DNA of 64,000 nt. It comes from Pontibacter silvestris. Lineage in GTDB: Bacteria > Bacteroidota > Bacteroidia > Cytophagales > Hymenobacteraceae. The DNA lies in the NCBI RefSeq assembly GCF_020907275.1, contig NZ_JAJJWI010000017.1:1-64000 (forward strand), written 5' to 3'. Below, one piece after another: positions 27,081-35,336 of this stretch (positions are counted from its first letter, which is position 1; the number at the start of each line of letters is the position of its first letter). The notes below the pieces were generated by a model. It worked only from the letters and a program-made list of their open reading frames with translations. It did not search any database and had not been told where the DNA came from. The position numbers and the translations under genes were made by a program.

Positions 27081-27091
27081 GCAATTTACCC

Positions 27092-27868
27092 ATGTTCAAA
27101 GCGAATTCTTTTTTAGATGTTATCAAACATCTGGTTGTTATAGGCATTATTGTAGCCTTATTTATAGTTGGCTTCTTTTACTTCTACTTGCCGTCTGCCA
27201 CTAATCATGGGGAGAGCATATCGGTGCCCCGAATAGTAGGTATGCAGTTGCCTGATGCGGAGGTACTTTTGGATGATCAAAACTTACGCTATTATGTAAA
27301 TGACTCCAGCTATAGTTCTGACATGAAGCCGTACACTATCCTGACACAGGATCCGGCACCTGGAGCGAAGGTGAAGGAGAACCGGAAAATTTACATCAGT
27401 GTGAACATGAAGAATCCACCGATGATTAAAATGCCAAAACTAATTGATGGTTCTGTGAAAAACGCGGAGCTGATACTGAAAAGTTACGATCTGAAGATAG
27501 GTAAGAAGACTTATGTGCCGGATCTTCAGGAAAATGCCATATTAAAGCAGTTTGTAAATGGCCGTGAAGTAAAACCCGGTGAGCTTGTGCCAAAAGGTTC
27601 TGTCGTAGATCTGCATATAGGAGACGGGTTGGGTAACACAGAATTTGAGGTGCCAGATGTAGTAGGAATGCCTGTAGATGAGGCTTCAGTTGTATTGGTT
27701 GGGCAGGGGTTGCAGGTAGGCAATATTTTTTATGATGCATCAAGTACAGAGCCTGATGGTACGGTTGTGAAACAGCGTCCCTTTGCAGAGGTTGGTGCTA
27801 AAATACGTGTAGGTGAACTCGTAGACCTTTGGTTAGCAGGTGAAGAGCCTATCCAAAGAATTGACTGA
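27092..27868 (+). CDS. Membrane-anchored PASTA-domain protein
   Basis: Protein of 258 residues: a short cytoplasmic N-terminus, one transmembrane helix (~12-32, HLVVIGIIVALFIVGFFYFY) and three extracytoplasmic PASTA repeats (~45-107, ~112-180, ~186-253), each starting with a VP.VGM- or MP.L-type turn. PASTA domains bind muropeptides or beta-lactams in PknB kinases and PBP2x, but here there is no kinase or transpeptidase domain. Its position after a D-Ala-D-Ala ligase supports a cell-wall role. The stop codon lies within the left arm of the following terminator. Confidence 0.9.
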   Translation: MFKANSFLDVIKHLVVIGIIVALFIVGFFYFYLPSATNHGESISVPRIVGMQLPDAEVLLDDQNLRYYVNDSSYSSDMKPYTILTQDPAPGAKVKENRKIYISVNMKNPPMIKMPKLIDGSVKNAELILKSYDLKIGKKTYVPDLQENAILKQFVNGREVKPGELVPKGSVVDLHIGDGLGNTEFEVPDVVGMPVDEASVVLVGQGLQVGNIFYDASSTEPDGTVVKQRPFAEVGAKIRVGELVDLWLAGEEPIQRID

Positions 27869-27933
27869 TAAAAGAAAAAATAGTTTTAGCTAAAAGCGAT
27901 GACAATAGCTAAAACTATTTTTTCTTTTATCAG
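27865..27933 (+). terminator. Terminator with perfect 27-bp arms
   Basis: The arms 27865-27891 and 27907-27933 are perfect reverse complements, with a 15-base loop and an A-rich left and T-rich right arm (TATTTTTTCTTTTATC). The TGA stop of the PASTA gene (27866-27868) lies inside the left arm. Confidence 0.85.
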
Positions 27934-28032
27934 AGACTTTACTTTGTAAATGAAGAAGCTTAATGAACCTAATCCGCTCATAAGCTACTCAGTTATACAA
28001 GAAAGAATAACAACGCTAAAGAATAAAGAGAA

Positions 28033-29871
28033 GTGAGAAAGCTGGCGCTTATATTAATTATACTCTGCTGTGCTGCAGAAACAATGGCACAGACTATACT
28101 GTTGCCTTTGCAGTCGGAGCTGCGCCAGCCTGAGAATACGAAAAATCATCAAAGAAAGGCAGCGGCATCACTTCCGTTGCCTTTCTTTGATGATTTTTCG
28201 ACAACTTTGATAGCCCCTAATGAAAGTCTTTGGCTGCCATCTGGTGGTGTGTATGTTAACAGCCGTTATGGCCTGAACCCTATCACAAAAAATGTTGCTT
28301 CTTTTGATGGGCTAAATATTAATGGTTTACCTTATGTGTCGGGTTCTGTAGCTACAGGGCCGTCCGATACCTTAACATCTCAACCTATAAACCTGGCTGG
28401 CCTTAGCCCTGGCGACTCTGTTTATCTTAGCTTTTACTGGCAGTCTGGTGGGTTGGGCGACGAGCCTGACGCAACCAGTACAACTTATTTTCAACTAGAA
28501 TTTAAAGATGCCAATGATAGCTGGCAGGTTGTTTGGCAGCAGCTTGGCCCTGGCAAAGCAACGGACTTTGCACAGGTTTTTGTAGGACTTAGAGAAAGCA
28601 GGTATTTATATGATGGGTTTCAGTTTCGTTTCCAGAATGTAGGGCAACGAAATGGGATGGCTGATGTCTGGAATCTGGATTATGTAGAGCTGGACAAAAA
28701 CAGGCGAAAGGGGGTTAATACCACGCGTGATATCGGTATCAGCCAAACTGTATCGCCGCTACTCAAAAGCTATACAGCTATGCCGCATCGTCAGTTCAGG
28801 GCAAATCCACAAGAGGAACTGGCAGAGGAGGTAAACGCAACACTTAATAACCTGGGAGGTTTGCCAGGCGCTATCAGCTGGCGGGGCTTTATAAAAAATG
28901 CCGGCGCTTCTGCAGCAGATACCTTTTTGGTTGCAGAAGGATTGGTGCCGGGAGATGTCAGGCAGTATGAAATAAGCGGTGAGCCTCGCCTGGATAATAT
29001 TGATTTGCCGGAACAGGGTGCTTTTGTACTGGAGCATGGCATATTGCTTCAAACAAGAGAGCAGAACCCGTTACAACGGGCAAATGATAGTACGCTTCGT
29101 AAGACAGAGTTTAGAGACTATTACGCGCTTGACGATGGTACAGCTGAAGCAGGCTTTAGCTTTCTTGCTTCCGGCAGTACACAAGTGGCTCAGCGCATAG
29201 ATTTACAGGAACCTGATCAGGTAATAGCTGTCAGGGCTTATTTCCCAAGAGTGAGGTTACAGTTAGATAATACATCTCTGGCTTTAAGAATATGGGCAGA
29301 CAACAATGGTGTGCCTGGAGAAATGATAGGCCAGCAAAGTCTCCCAATTCAGTATAGCGATGAGATGAATGCTTTTTATGAAGTAGTTCTAACAACACCA
29401 TTAGCTGTAGATGGTTCTTTTTATGTAGGCTGGTCGCAGGCCGGTACACTATTCGCCAATGTCGGGTTTGACAGAAACACTCCTATTACAGGGCGACGTT
29501 TCCTTTATACCGGAGTTACAGGGTGGCAGGAAGACACTACGTTGGTGGGGGCTATCATGCTAAGGCCTGTTATGAAAGGAGAGCCATTAGGCATTGAGGA
29601 TGAGGAGCCAGGAATAGTGATTCCGGATGAAGAGGAGGAAACAGTAGGCTTATACGTATACCCTAATCCTTCAACAGGTACAATTTACATCAGCGGAGAG
29701 TATAAAAAACTACGTATATTTGATGTGACAGGAAGAGAAGTATACAGCCAGTCTTATGCTCCGGAAAGTACTCCGATTGAACTAGAACATTTGGCTTCAG
29801 GACTTTATACCATCCGTATTGAAACAAAAGAATCATTTATCACCAAAAAACTTATACTTACTAAACTATGA
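28033..29871 (+). CDS. Secreted protein with type IX secretion C-terminal sorting domain
   Basis: Protein of 612 residues exported by Sec and then across the outer membrane by the type IX system. The signal peptide is about residues 1-19 (LALILIILCCAAETMA-Q). A conserved LPFFDDFS follows. The middle part (~60-510) is beta-rich with no catalytic motif I can name. The C-terminal ~75 residues are a type A sorting domain: YVYPNPSTGTIYISG, IFDVTGREVYSQ and a terminal GLYTIRIETKESFITKKL. The start is GTG at 28033. A strong 27-bp hairpin lies inside the coding region at codons ~36-56. The stop overlaps the rhodanese start (ATGA). Confidence 0.88.
   Translation: MRKLALILIILCCAAETMAQTILLPLQSELRQPENTKNHQRKAAASLPLPFFDDFSTTLIAPNESLWLPSGGVYVNSRYGLNPITKNVASFDGLNINGLPYVSGSVATGPSDTLTSQPINLAGLSPGDSVYLSFYWQSGGLGDEPDATSTTYFQLEFKDANDSWQVVWQQLGPGKATDFAQVFVGLRESRYLYDGFQFRFQNVGQRNGMADVWNLDYVELDKNRRKGVNTTRDIGISQTVSPLLKSYTAMPHRQFRANPQEELAEEVNATLNNLGGLPGAISWRGFIKNAGASAADTFLVAEGLVPGDVRQYEISGEPRLDNIDLPEQGAFVLEHGILLQTREQNPLQRANDSTLRKTEFRDYYALDDGTAEAGFSFLASGSTQVAQRIDLQEPDQVIAVRAYFPRVRLQLDNTSLALRIWADNNGVPGEMIGQQSLPIQYSDEMNAFYEVVLTTPLAVDGSFYVGWSQAGTLFANVGFDRNTPITGRRFLYTGVTGWQEDTTLVGAIMLRPVMKGEPLGIEDEEPGIVIPDEEEETVGLYVYPNPSTGTIYISGEYKKLRIFDVTGREVYSQSYAPESTPIELEHLASGLYTIRIETKESFITKKLILTKL
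28139..28200. repeat. Intragenic 27-bp inverted repeat
   Basis: The left arm 28139-28165 and right arm 28174-28200 pair over 27 positions with a single G-T wobble (28162 with 28177) and an 8-base loop. It lies wholly inside the T9SS cargo gene, starting 106 bases after its start codon. No T-run follows on either strand, so it is not a standard terminator. Confidence 0.85.
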
Positions 29872-30173
29872 TTGCTTCATCAGATATTACTGTAGACGAA
29901 TTAAAGGAGCGCATGAGCAATGGCGAAACTCCTGTTATTATAGATGTGCGTGAAGATTGGGAGTACCAGGAATCAAACATTGAAGGTGCTCAGAATATTC
30001 CGCTAGGTACACTTCCGCAACGTGTGGATGAACTTGAAGATCTGAAAGAAAAGGAAGTGATTGTACAGTGCCGCTCAGGTGCCCGTTCTGCTAATGCAAA
30101 GGCTTATTTACAGCAGCAGGGCTTTACTAATGTACGTAACCTTTTAGGTGGTATGCTGGCTTATCAGGCTTAA
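29868..30173 (+). CDS. Rhodanese-like domain protein
   Basis: Single-domain rhodanese of 101 residues. The active-site loop is CRSGAR with C68 as persulfide carrier, after the conserved IIDVREDWEYQESNIEGAQNIP block. It probably moves sulfane sulfur in the cytoplasm. Its ATG overlaps the stop of the T9SS cargo gene (ATGA), so the two are cotranscribed and coupled although their products go to different compartments. A long palindromic terminator follows. Confidence 0.92.
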   Translation: MIASSDITVDELKERMSNGETPVIIDVREDWEYQESNIEGAQNIPLGTLPQRVDELEDLKEKEVIVQCRSGARSANAKAYLQQQGFTNVRNLLGGMLAYQA

Positions 30174-30227
30174 TATTAGCTACTAATTTATTCAAGAAAA
30201 AAGCTGATATTTATAAATACTTTATTT

Positions 30228-30280
30228 AATAAAAACAAGATAGGCTGTTCTTAAATAGAACAGCCTATCTTGTTTTTATT
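30228..30280. terminator. Bidirectional terminator with 24-bp perfect arms
   Basis: The arms 30228-30251 and 30257-30280 are perfect reverse complements around the loop TAAAT. The core is AAGATAGGCTGTTCT with outer A/T tracts on both sides. It lies between the convergent rhodanese and M50 protease genes. Confidence 0.88.
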
Positions 30281-30359
30281 CCTTTAGGTAATAAGAATTG
30301 TAAGCATTTGTATGCAGATAGTAGTATTTGTATCTTTTTATACTGATTCACCTTTTTTA

Positions 30360-31649
30360 TTAGTTGATGATAAAAGGTGATGGACTAAAACAGAGAATAA
30401 AAACAACAAAAGCCAGTATACCTAATGCTTTTCGTGCAGGAGTAAGGGGAGTTTCATCGGGGCAGTCAGGGTGGTAAATACCCATAACCCGCGACAGAAG
30501 CAGCCCGAACACCAGCCATCCGCTATAGCCATCTGCTTCCGGAAAAGCCAGAGAGACACTTAACTGAACGAAAACTACTGCCAGCACCAGGTAAACAGCC
30601 TGCCGGAGTGTAGGTACCGCAGATCGCAAGACAAACAGTAAGTAAAGTATGTACATTGGCCATAGCCAGATATAACCTTGCCAGGCAGGAAAAGTAGTTG
30701 ATATGCTATACTGAAACAGCAGCATCCCCAAAGCAGCCATAAAACCAGCTCGTTTGTTGGCTAACAGCTTATAAAAGGCCCAGTAAGCAAAAGGCGCAAA
30801 AATTACCAGTAGCTCTTCTGACCACAGTAATGTGCTATATGGCGATATAATACCTAAACCAGCATAGATAATGAAGCAGGTATAGAAGATAGGGGATAGG
30901 CGGTTAAATCGCCTGAACCCTAACAAGCCATAAAGTACGTGTCCACCGTCCAACTGACCTATAGGCAATAGGTTTAAAGCCGTAAAAAATAGCGCCAGGT
31001 AACCAGCGAACAGGTATGGATAATGTATGATCTCATAATGGTTCGGTACCAAAGCTGGGTCTGAGGCTATAAACTTCTCAAAGAACATAAACAGCAGATT
31101 GTTTCCCAGAGCAAAGTTCCCCACACCATTATAGACATATTGCGCATAATCTAAGCCATATTGCTGGTATTCCGGATGTACAGTATAGATGTACTCAGGT
31201 GGTGGAAGGTGCGTAAAAGCGTACATTAGTAGCGGAATTGCCACTACAAAACCAGCCAATGGCCCGGCTACTCCTATATCAAAAAATTGCCTTCGTGAAA
31301 AAATACGGCTCTTGATCCGGATAAATGCCCCCATTGTACCGATAGAAGAGGTGATGCCAAACCACAGCGGAATGTAATAAGGCAGCGTAACATTGGTGCG
31401 GTAATACTTAGCTGTAAAATAGTGGCCGAACTCATGCACCGTCAGTACCCCCAGAAACGGCAAAGAGAAGTAAAGGCCTGCCATAAGCTCTGCCCATGAG
31501 ATACTGCCTGTACCTGTGAAACCTTCCCTGCTAACAAAAAAGAGCTTGCCAAAGCGCCATTCTGCCCCGGCCATTGTGGTGGTACCTAATGTAATGCAAA
31601 AGAGTAGCAGGTGCAGGCCATATGTACGCTGCTCCCTAGATAACTGCAT
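30360..31649 (-). CDS. Site-2-protease-like M50 membrane metalloprotease
   Basis: Integral membrane protein of 429 residues with about ten hydrophobic segments. The zinc-binding motif HEFGH (H72, E73, H76) lies in a membrane segment, and the third ligand is the Asp of LPIGQLDGGH. GVAGPLAGFVVAIP is the conserved Gly/Pro turn of the S2P core. No PDZ domain is visible, so it belongs to the compact FtsH-independent S2P group rather than RseP. The substrate is unknown. Its start overlaps the end of the upstream HAD gene by 14 bases, so the two are coupled. Confidence 0.88.
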   Translation of the reverse strand: MQLSREQRTYGLHLLLFCITLGTTTMAGAEWRFGKLFFVSREGFTGTGSISWAELMAGLYFSLPFLGVLTVHEFGHYFTAKYYRTNVTLPYYIPLWFGITSSIGTMGAFIRIKSRIFSRRQFFDIGVAGPLAGFVVAIPLLMYAFTHLPPPEYIYTVHPEYQQYGLDYAQYVYNGVGNFALGNNLLFMFFEKFIASDPALVPNHYEIIHYPYLFAGYLALFFTALNLLPIGQLDGGHVLYGLLGFRRFNRLSPIFYTCFIIYAGLGIISPYSTLLWSEELLVIFAPFAYWAFYKLLANKRAGFMAALGMLLFQYSISTTFPAWQGYIWLWPMYILYLLFVLRSAVPTLRQAVYLVLAVVFVQLSVSLAFPEADGYSGWLVFGLLLSRVMGIYHPDCPDETPLTPARKALGILAFVVFILCFSPSPFIIN

Positions 31650-32268
31650 CCTTAAAAACCTGGTTAATGGTTAATGGTGGTTGCAAGTGCATTGTCTGTA
31701 GCCCAACTTTATCAGCGCTTATGATATGTTGTATGCTGTCGTCAACAAATAAAGTTTCTTCTCTTTGCAAATTATGTTGTTCCAAAATTAGCTCAAATAT
31801 GGCGGCATCGGGCTTACGTTTACCTACCAGATGAGAGTAATAACTTTGCTCAAACAGTGCATCCAGACTAGGCATCGTAAAGCTATGTGCTACTATTTCG
31901 TTAAATCGCTTCAGGTGAATAGCGTTGGTATTACTTAACAGGAATATGCGATATTTCTTTCCTAATTCCAGCAGCAGGTCAATACGTTCTTTGGGGATGT
32001 CGAGCAGCATTGCATTCCAGGCTGCATCTATCTGCTCATCGGTGGCATCTATACTATATGTTTCGCGTAGTTGATCTCTAAACACTTCTGATGTACTGGC
32101 TCCGGTTTCATACAAATCAAAAAGCTGAGACTGCTCTTTCTGATTAAACGCAATACTACAATTCTCTTTGCAGAGTTTTTGAAGTTCTGTTATACTCTTT
32201 CCGTAGTCGATATTTATTATAACACCACCTAGATCAAAGATGATATTTCTATTTTTTTTTAAGTTCAC
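31636..32268 (-). CDS. HAD-superfamily hydrolase (FDLGGV type)
   Basis: Protein of 210 residues. Motif I reads IIFDLGGVI: nucleophile D12 is kept but the usual second Asp is a Gly, as in the YihX/epoxide-hydrolase-N group of sugar phosphatases. Motif II is FLLSNTNAIH, the motif III lysine is in VGKRKPDAAIF and motif IV is FVDDSIQH. The start is GTG at 32268. It overlaps the M50 protease gene downstream by 14 bases. Substrate unknown. Confidence 0.85.
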   Translation of the reverse strand: MNLKKNRNIIFDLGGVIINIDYGKSITELQKLCKENCSIAFNQKEQSQLFDLYETGASTSEVFRDQLRETYSIDATDEQIDAAWNAMLLDIPKERIDLLLELGKKYRIFLLSNTNAIHLKRFNEIVAHSFTMPSLDALFEQSYYSHLVGKRKPDAAIFELILEQHNLQREETLFVDDSIQHIISADKVGLQTMHLQPPLTINQVFKDAVI

Positions 32269-32370
32269 AGAATTTTTTTTTCGTTAGTGTTTGATATTTC
32301 AATGCAAATATGTAGAATTGCACTCCGAAATCAAAGAAAGCACTTCTAAAGCGCTTTTCAAAAGGAAACC

Positions 32371-32444
32371 GGGCCTATAGCTCAGTTGGTTAGAGCACCT
32401 GACTCATAATCAGGTGGTCCCTGGTTCGAGCCCAGGTGGGCCCA
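32371..32444 (+). tRNA. tRNA with CAT anticodon (Ile2 or elongator Met)
   Basis: A 74-nt cloverleaf. The acceptor stem GGGCCTA pairs with TGGGCCC including one U-G pair, with discriminator A and no encoded CCA. The anticodon stem CCTGA/TCAGG closes the loop CTCATAA, anticodon CAT. The T arm has GGTTCGAGCCC. Whether the CAT is modified to lysidine (tRNA-Ile2, reading AUA) or the tRNA is elongator Met cannot be settled by eye; it is not an initiator, which would carry three G-C pairs in the anticodon stem. Confidence 0.93.
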
Positions 32445-32453
32445 CTTAAAAAT

Positions 32454-32490
32454 CAAGCACTTACGAGATGAAACTTGTAAGTGCTTTTTT
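32454..32490 (+). terminator. Terminator of the CAT tRNA
   Basis: A 10-bp stem (AAGCACTTAC at 32454-32463, GTAAGTGCTT at 32476-32485) followed by TTTTT. It starts ten bases after the tRNA. A second small hairpin (TGTGCA...TGCACA) follows at 32493-32510. Confidence 0.85.
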
Positions 32491-33328
32491 TATGTGCACA
32501 TGTTTTGCACATAAAAAAGCGATTACCATAAAACGAAGGATCACGCAGTAAACCTGTAGAGGAGCTGTAACCAAGCATAAGTTTTAGTTAATGCAAGGAA
32601 TCTGCGTCTTTCACACCCTGAACTGAGAGCCTTAATCTTTAACGTAATATTTCTTTATTCTTGCCTTCATTAATCGTCTCAAAAATAAAAGCTTTAAAAA
32701 GATTAGTGATACGGAACGGCGAAATGGGGGTGTATCAGCCTAAAATTCAGTGTTTATGACCTGTAAATTGCAGGGTTATCTTGTTACTTTTTACCAAAGG
32801 TAATGCGCTAAACTGCAAATAAGAGAAAGCATAAAAGTTACAGAGCCAGGTAAAAGAAACATATCTTGTTTATGCTCCTTACTTTTCATGAAATGACAAG
32901 TAAGGAGCATAAACCCATTTTAGAAGGAGGACATCACCGAGGGTTACATCAGGCTTCAAATAAGGCCGGTTCTTGAGAAATAGAGCCCCTGGCTCCAGAG
33001 GCAAAACTTTAAAGTAGCTAATAAGATTCTTGCAGAGTAAAAAAGAATGTGCTAGAGAGGGGGGAATGTGAATTTAAGTTTGAATGTGCGCTGAGTAAAT
33101 AATGGATGAAGTTGTATATTTCTTAATAAATATTTTTGAGTGTATTCTATGGTTTTATACTGATATCCTGTTGAGATATAAAAAGGTTACCTTTTGCTTT
33201 ATTAACTATAATAATAATCTTGTATTTTTTTAATTAAACTTCAAAGTAAATTATATTCTTCTAAACTATTTAAGATTAAGATTAATTGCATCACTTTTGC
33301 AAAAAATATCAATGCAAGAATTACCAGT
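32491..33328. other. Long intergenic region with one orphan hairpin
   Basis: About 840 bases without a gene I can support on either strand. It holds a strong 17-bp hairpin at 32868-32914 with no neighbouring gene end. Base composition becomes strongly AT-rich after 33100, probably the promoter area of the lipoprotein gene at 33329. The rest may be decayed sequence. Confidence 0.45.
32868..32914. repeat. Orphan 17-bp inverted repeat
   Basis: GTTTATGCTCCTTACTT (32868-32884) and AAGTAAGGAGCATAAAC (32898-32914) are perfect reverse complements with a 13-base loop that itself contains TTCATGAA. It resembles the terminator palindromes elsewhere in the window, but the nearest gene ends more than 400 bases away. 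Confidence 0.7.
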
Positions 33329-33772
33329 ATGAAAAAATTATTACCCTGTTTATTTGCCTTTATGGCGTTTTCTACCTTCTCTGGATGCGAGAGTAGTGAC
33401 GAAGAAATCCTCCATCTAATATCTATCAATACTATTGAGGGGAAATGGAAAATTACCGATGTGAAATTTGAGGTGTACCAGGATGGTCAGAAGAAATTTG
33501 GGTACGAAGAACAGCTTGATGATACTATCTCCTTTTATGGTGGCCGAGCAAGCATAGAAGGGGATAGCCATGATTATTCCTATTCCATTGAAACCAAAGC
33601 CGATGGTAAAGAATATATCACTTTAGTTAAAAATGGGAAAGCAAGTGTATTTGAGCTTGCCGAACTTACTTTCGAAGACATGAGGTGGGAGCGGGATGAA
33701 ATGACTACTGACTTCAATGGTCTTCCACAGAGAGAAGTAGAGTCATCAGTATTCAAAAAGATCGAAGACTAA
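33329..33772 (+). CDS. Lipocalin-like lipoprotein, hypothetical
   Basis: Protein of 147 residues. The N-terminus is a lipoprotein signal (LLPCLFAFMAFSTFSGC, lipobox Cys20), so the mature protein is membrane-anchored. IEGKWKITDVKFEVYQDG and the following alternating strands resemble the lipocalin-like domains common in Bacteroidota lipoproteins. No ligand or partner is apparent. Monocistronic, followed by a long palindromic terminator. Confidence 0.75.
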   Translation: MKKLLPCLFAFMAFSTFSGCESSDEEILHLISINTIEGKWKITDVKFEVYQDGQKKFGYEEQLDDTISFYGGRASIEGDSHDYSYSIETKADGKEYITLVKNGKASVFELAELTFEDMRWERDEMTTDFNGLPQREVESSVFKKIED

Positions 33773-34178
33773 AAAGCGTCAGGTGTGATTTCCAAATGTA
33801 AAGTGATTTGCTCACTCTACTGCGCAAGAGTAGTTCTAAGTTGTTTTCTAATCAGTTTAAAATAAAAAGGGACAACCAGTAATACTGGTTGTCCCTTTTT
33901 ATTTTAAACTAGCTATGCCAATAGCTAGTTCTGTAAAGCTGGCTTTAGTCTCTTGCAGTGTCCCAGAAAGTAGGGTGCTTCTTTTATTCTAAAGTCCAGG
34001 CAATTTTATCTGTTCCAAGTGTGGCTCCGACTGCGCTGCGTTCGTTAACCCATGCACTAACACAATCTTGTTAGTTTATTGGTTCGTAGATAGTGAGGCA
34101 GCTGTGAAAGAGAGGCAACACTCAGCGACATAATGCATATCAATGAAAATCTCTTGTGTCTCTTAAATGTTTAAAACA
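33773..34178. other. Convergent intergenic region
   Basis: About 406 bases between convergent genes. It contains the long palindromic terminator at 33854-33910; the remaining ~270 bases show no ORF, RNA or repeat that I can support. Confidence 0.4.
33854..33910. terminator. Bidirectional terminator with 27-bp perfect arms
   Basis: The arms 33854-33880 and 33884-33910 are perfect reverse complements around a 3-base loop (AAT). The core is GGGACAACCAGT/ACTGGTTGTCCC with outer A5/T5 tracts, so it can terminate in both directions. Confidence 0.88.
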
Positions 34179-35231
34179 CTATTGCCTTTTTGCCTTTTTC
34201 ATGCCCATTTCATTGTCATCTAAATCCTGCCCGAAATCAGGCATGCCATCTTTGGTCCATCTTAATACCCTGGCACGGGTATGGCGGTTGGGATCATACA
34301 ACGGTTCGCCTTTGATCTCTTTATAATCGCGGGCATGGTAAATCATTACATCAGTTTTACCATCCTCGGCCACTGTAAAGCTGTTGTGCCCAGGGCCGAA
34401 ACGCTTAAGTGCTTCGTTAGTGTAAAAAACTGGTTCAGGTAGTTTGTGCCATGAGGCAGGATCGAGAAGATTGGCATTCTCCCCGGCCCAAAGTAAACCT
34501 ATAGCGTAGTTGGCATCGGTGGCACTGGCAGAAAATGTAACAAACACTTTTCCGTTGCGGATAAGTACTGCCGGGGCTTCGTTCACATTATGTCCTTGCC
34601 TTTCCCACGCATATTCAGGTTGTGAAATTACCACCTGTTTCTCATCGAGGGTGGTCGGACTAGTCATTTTAGCAATATATAAGCCTGTGTTCACTTCCTT
34701 GTCTGAGGCCCGGTCTACCCATATCATGTAGCGTTGGCCCTTATGTTCAAAAGTGGTGGCATCGAGGGTGAACTCATTCCTTTTGCTCACAATCTCACCT
34801 TCCTCCTTCCATTCGCCCTTGGTAGGGTCTTCTGACGGATTTGACAGCGCATATTTGCGTATTGCCCACTTATCCTCGGCCGAGCCGGCTGCAAAATAGA
34901 TGTACCATTTCCCATCTATGCGATGCAGTTCAGGAGCCCAAATGTGATTGCCCATAGGACCTTGGTTGTGCTTCCGCCACACTACCACTGGTTCCGCTTC
35001 TTTTATGCCATTAATGGTCTTTGACTTGCGTATCTCAATGCGGTCGTACTCGGGCACAGTGGCAATAAAATAATAAGTGCCATCTGAAGCTTTCCATACA
35101 TGTGGATCTGCTCTTTGCAAGGCAATTGGGTTGTTGAATTGGATCTGCTTCGACTTTTGCGCATTCATTGTACATCCGCTGATAATGAGCGTCGCTGCAA
35201 GGGTAAGTTTTAAGAATTTTAAAAATTGCAT
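34179..35231 (-). CDS. Glycoside hydrolase family 43 lipoprotein
   Basis: Secreted five-bladed beta-propeller glycosidase of 350 residues, likely acting on arabinose- or xylose-containing glycans. The ATG at 35231 gives a lipoprotein signal (KLTLAATLIISGC), which rules out the longer frame that begins inside the upstream palindrome. The catalytic base Asp is in RADPHVWKASDGTYY, the pKa-tuning Asp in FTLDATTFEHKG and the acid Glu in VNEAPAVLIRNGK. GPGHNSFTVAEDGK supplies the metal-binding His. It is divergent from the GH97 gene 480 bases away, suggesting a small glycan-use locus, but no SusC/SusD pair is present. Confidence 0.88.
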   Translation of the reverse strand: MQFLKFLKLTLAATLIISGCTMNAQKSKQIQFNNPIALQRADPHVWKASDGTYYFIATVPEYDRIEIRKSKTINGIKEAEPVVVWRKHNQGPMGNHIWAPELHRIDGKWYIYFAAGSAEDKWAIRKYALSNPSEDPTKGEWKEEGEIVSKRNEFTLDATTFEHKGQRYMIWVDRASDKEVNTGLYIAKMTSPTTLDEKQVVISQPEYAWERQGHNVNEAPAVLIRNGKVFVTFSASATDANYAIGLLWAGENANLLDPASWHKLPEPVFYTNEALKRFGPGHNSFTVAEDGKTDVMIYHARDYKEIKGEPLYDPNRHTRARVLRWTKDGMPDFGQDLDDNEMGMKKAKRQ

Positions 35232-35265
35232 ATTATTTGTGCTGGTATTATTAAATAAAACTGTC

Positions 35266-35336
35266 TTACTAATTATGTTATCTTTGCATATAAGCGTTAA
35301 AAAGACGCTTATATGCAAAGATAACATAATTAGTAA
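35266..35336. repeat. 32-bp perfect inverted repeat upstream of GH43
   Basis: The arms 35266-35297 and 35305-35336 are perfect reverse complements around a 7-base loop. Each arm contains TATCTTTG, a perfect -7 promoter box, on its own inward-reading strand (35279-35286 plus; 35316-35323 minus). The left arm ends 35 bases before the GH43 start codon. Confidence 0.85.

Noticed and set aside
32371..32444. Initiator tRNA-Met
   Set aside because: The anticodon stem is CCTGA/TCAGG without the three consecutive G-C pairs of initiators, and the acceptor end is fully paired.
35232..35327. Longer N-terminus for the GH43 protein
   Set aside because: The extension would be encoded by the 32-bp palindrome and would displace a normal lipoprotein signal starting at 35231.
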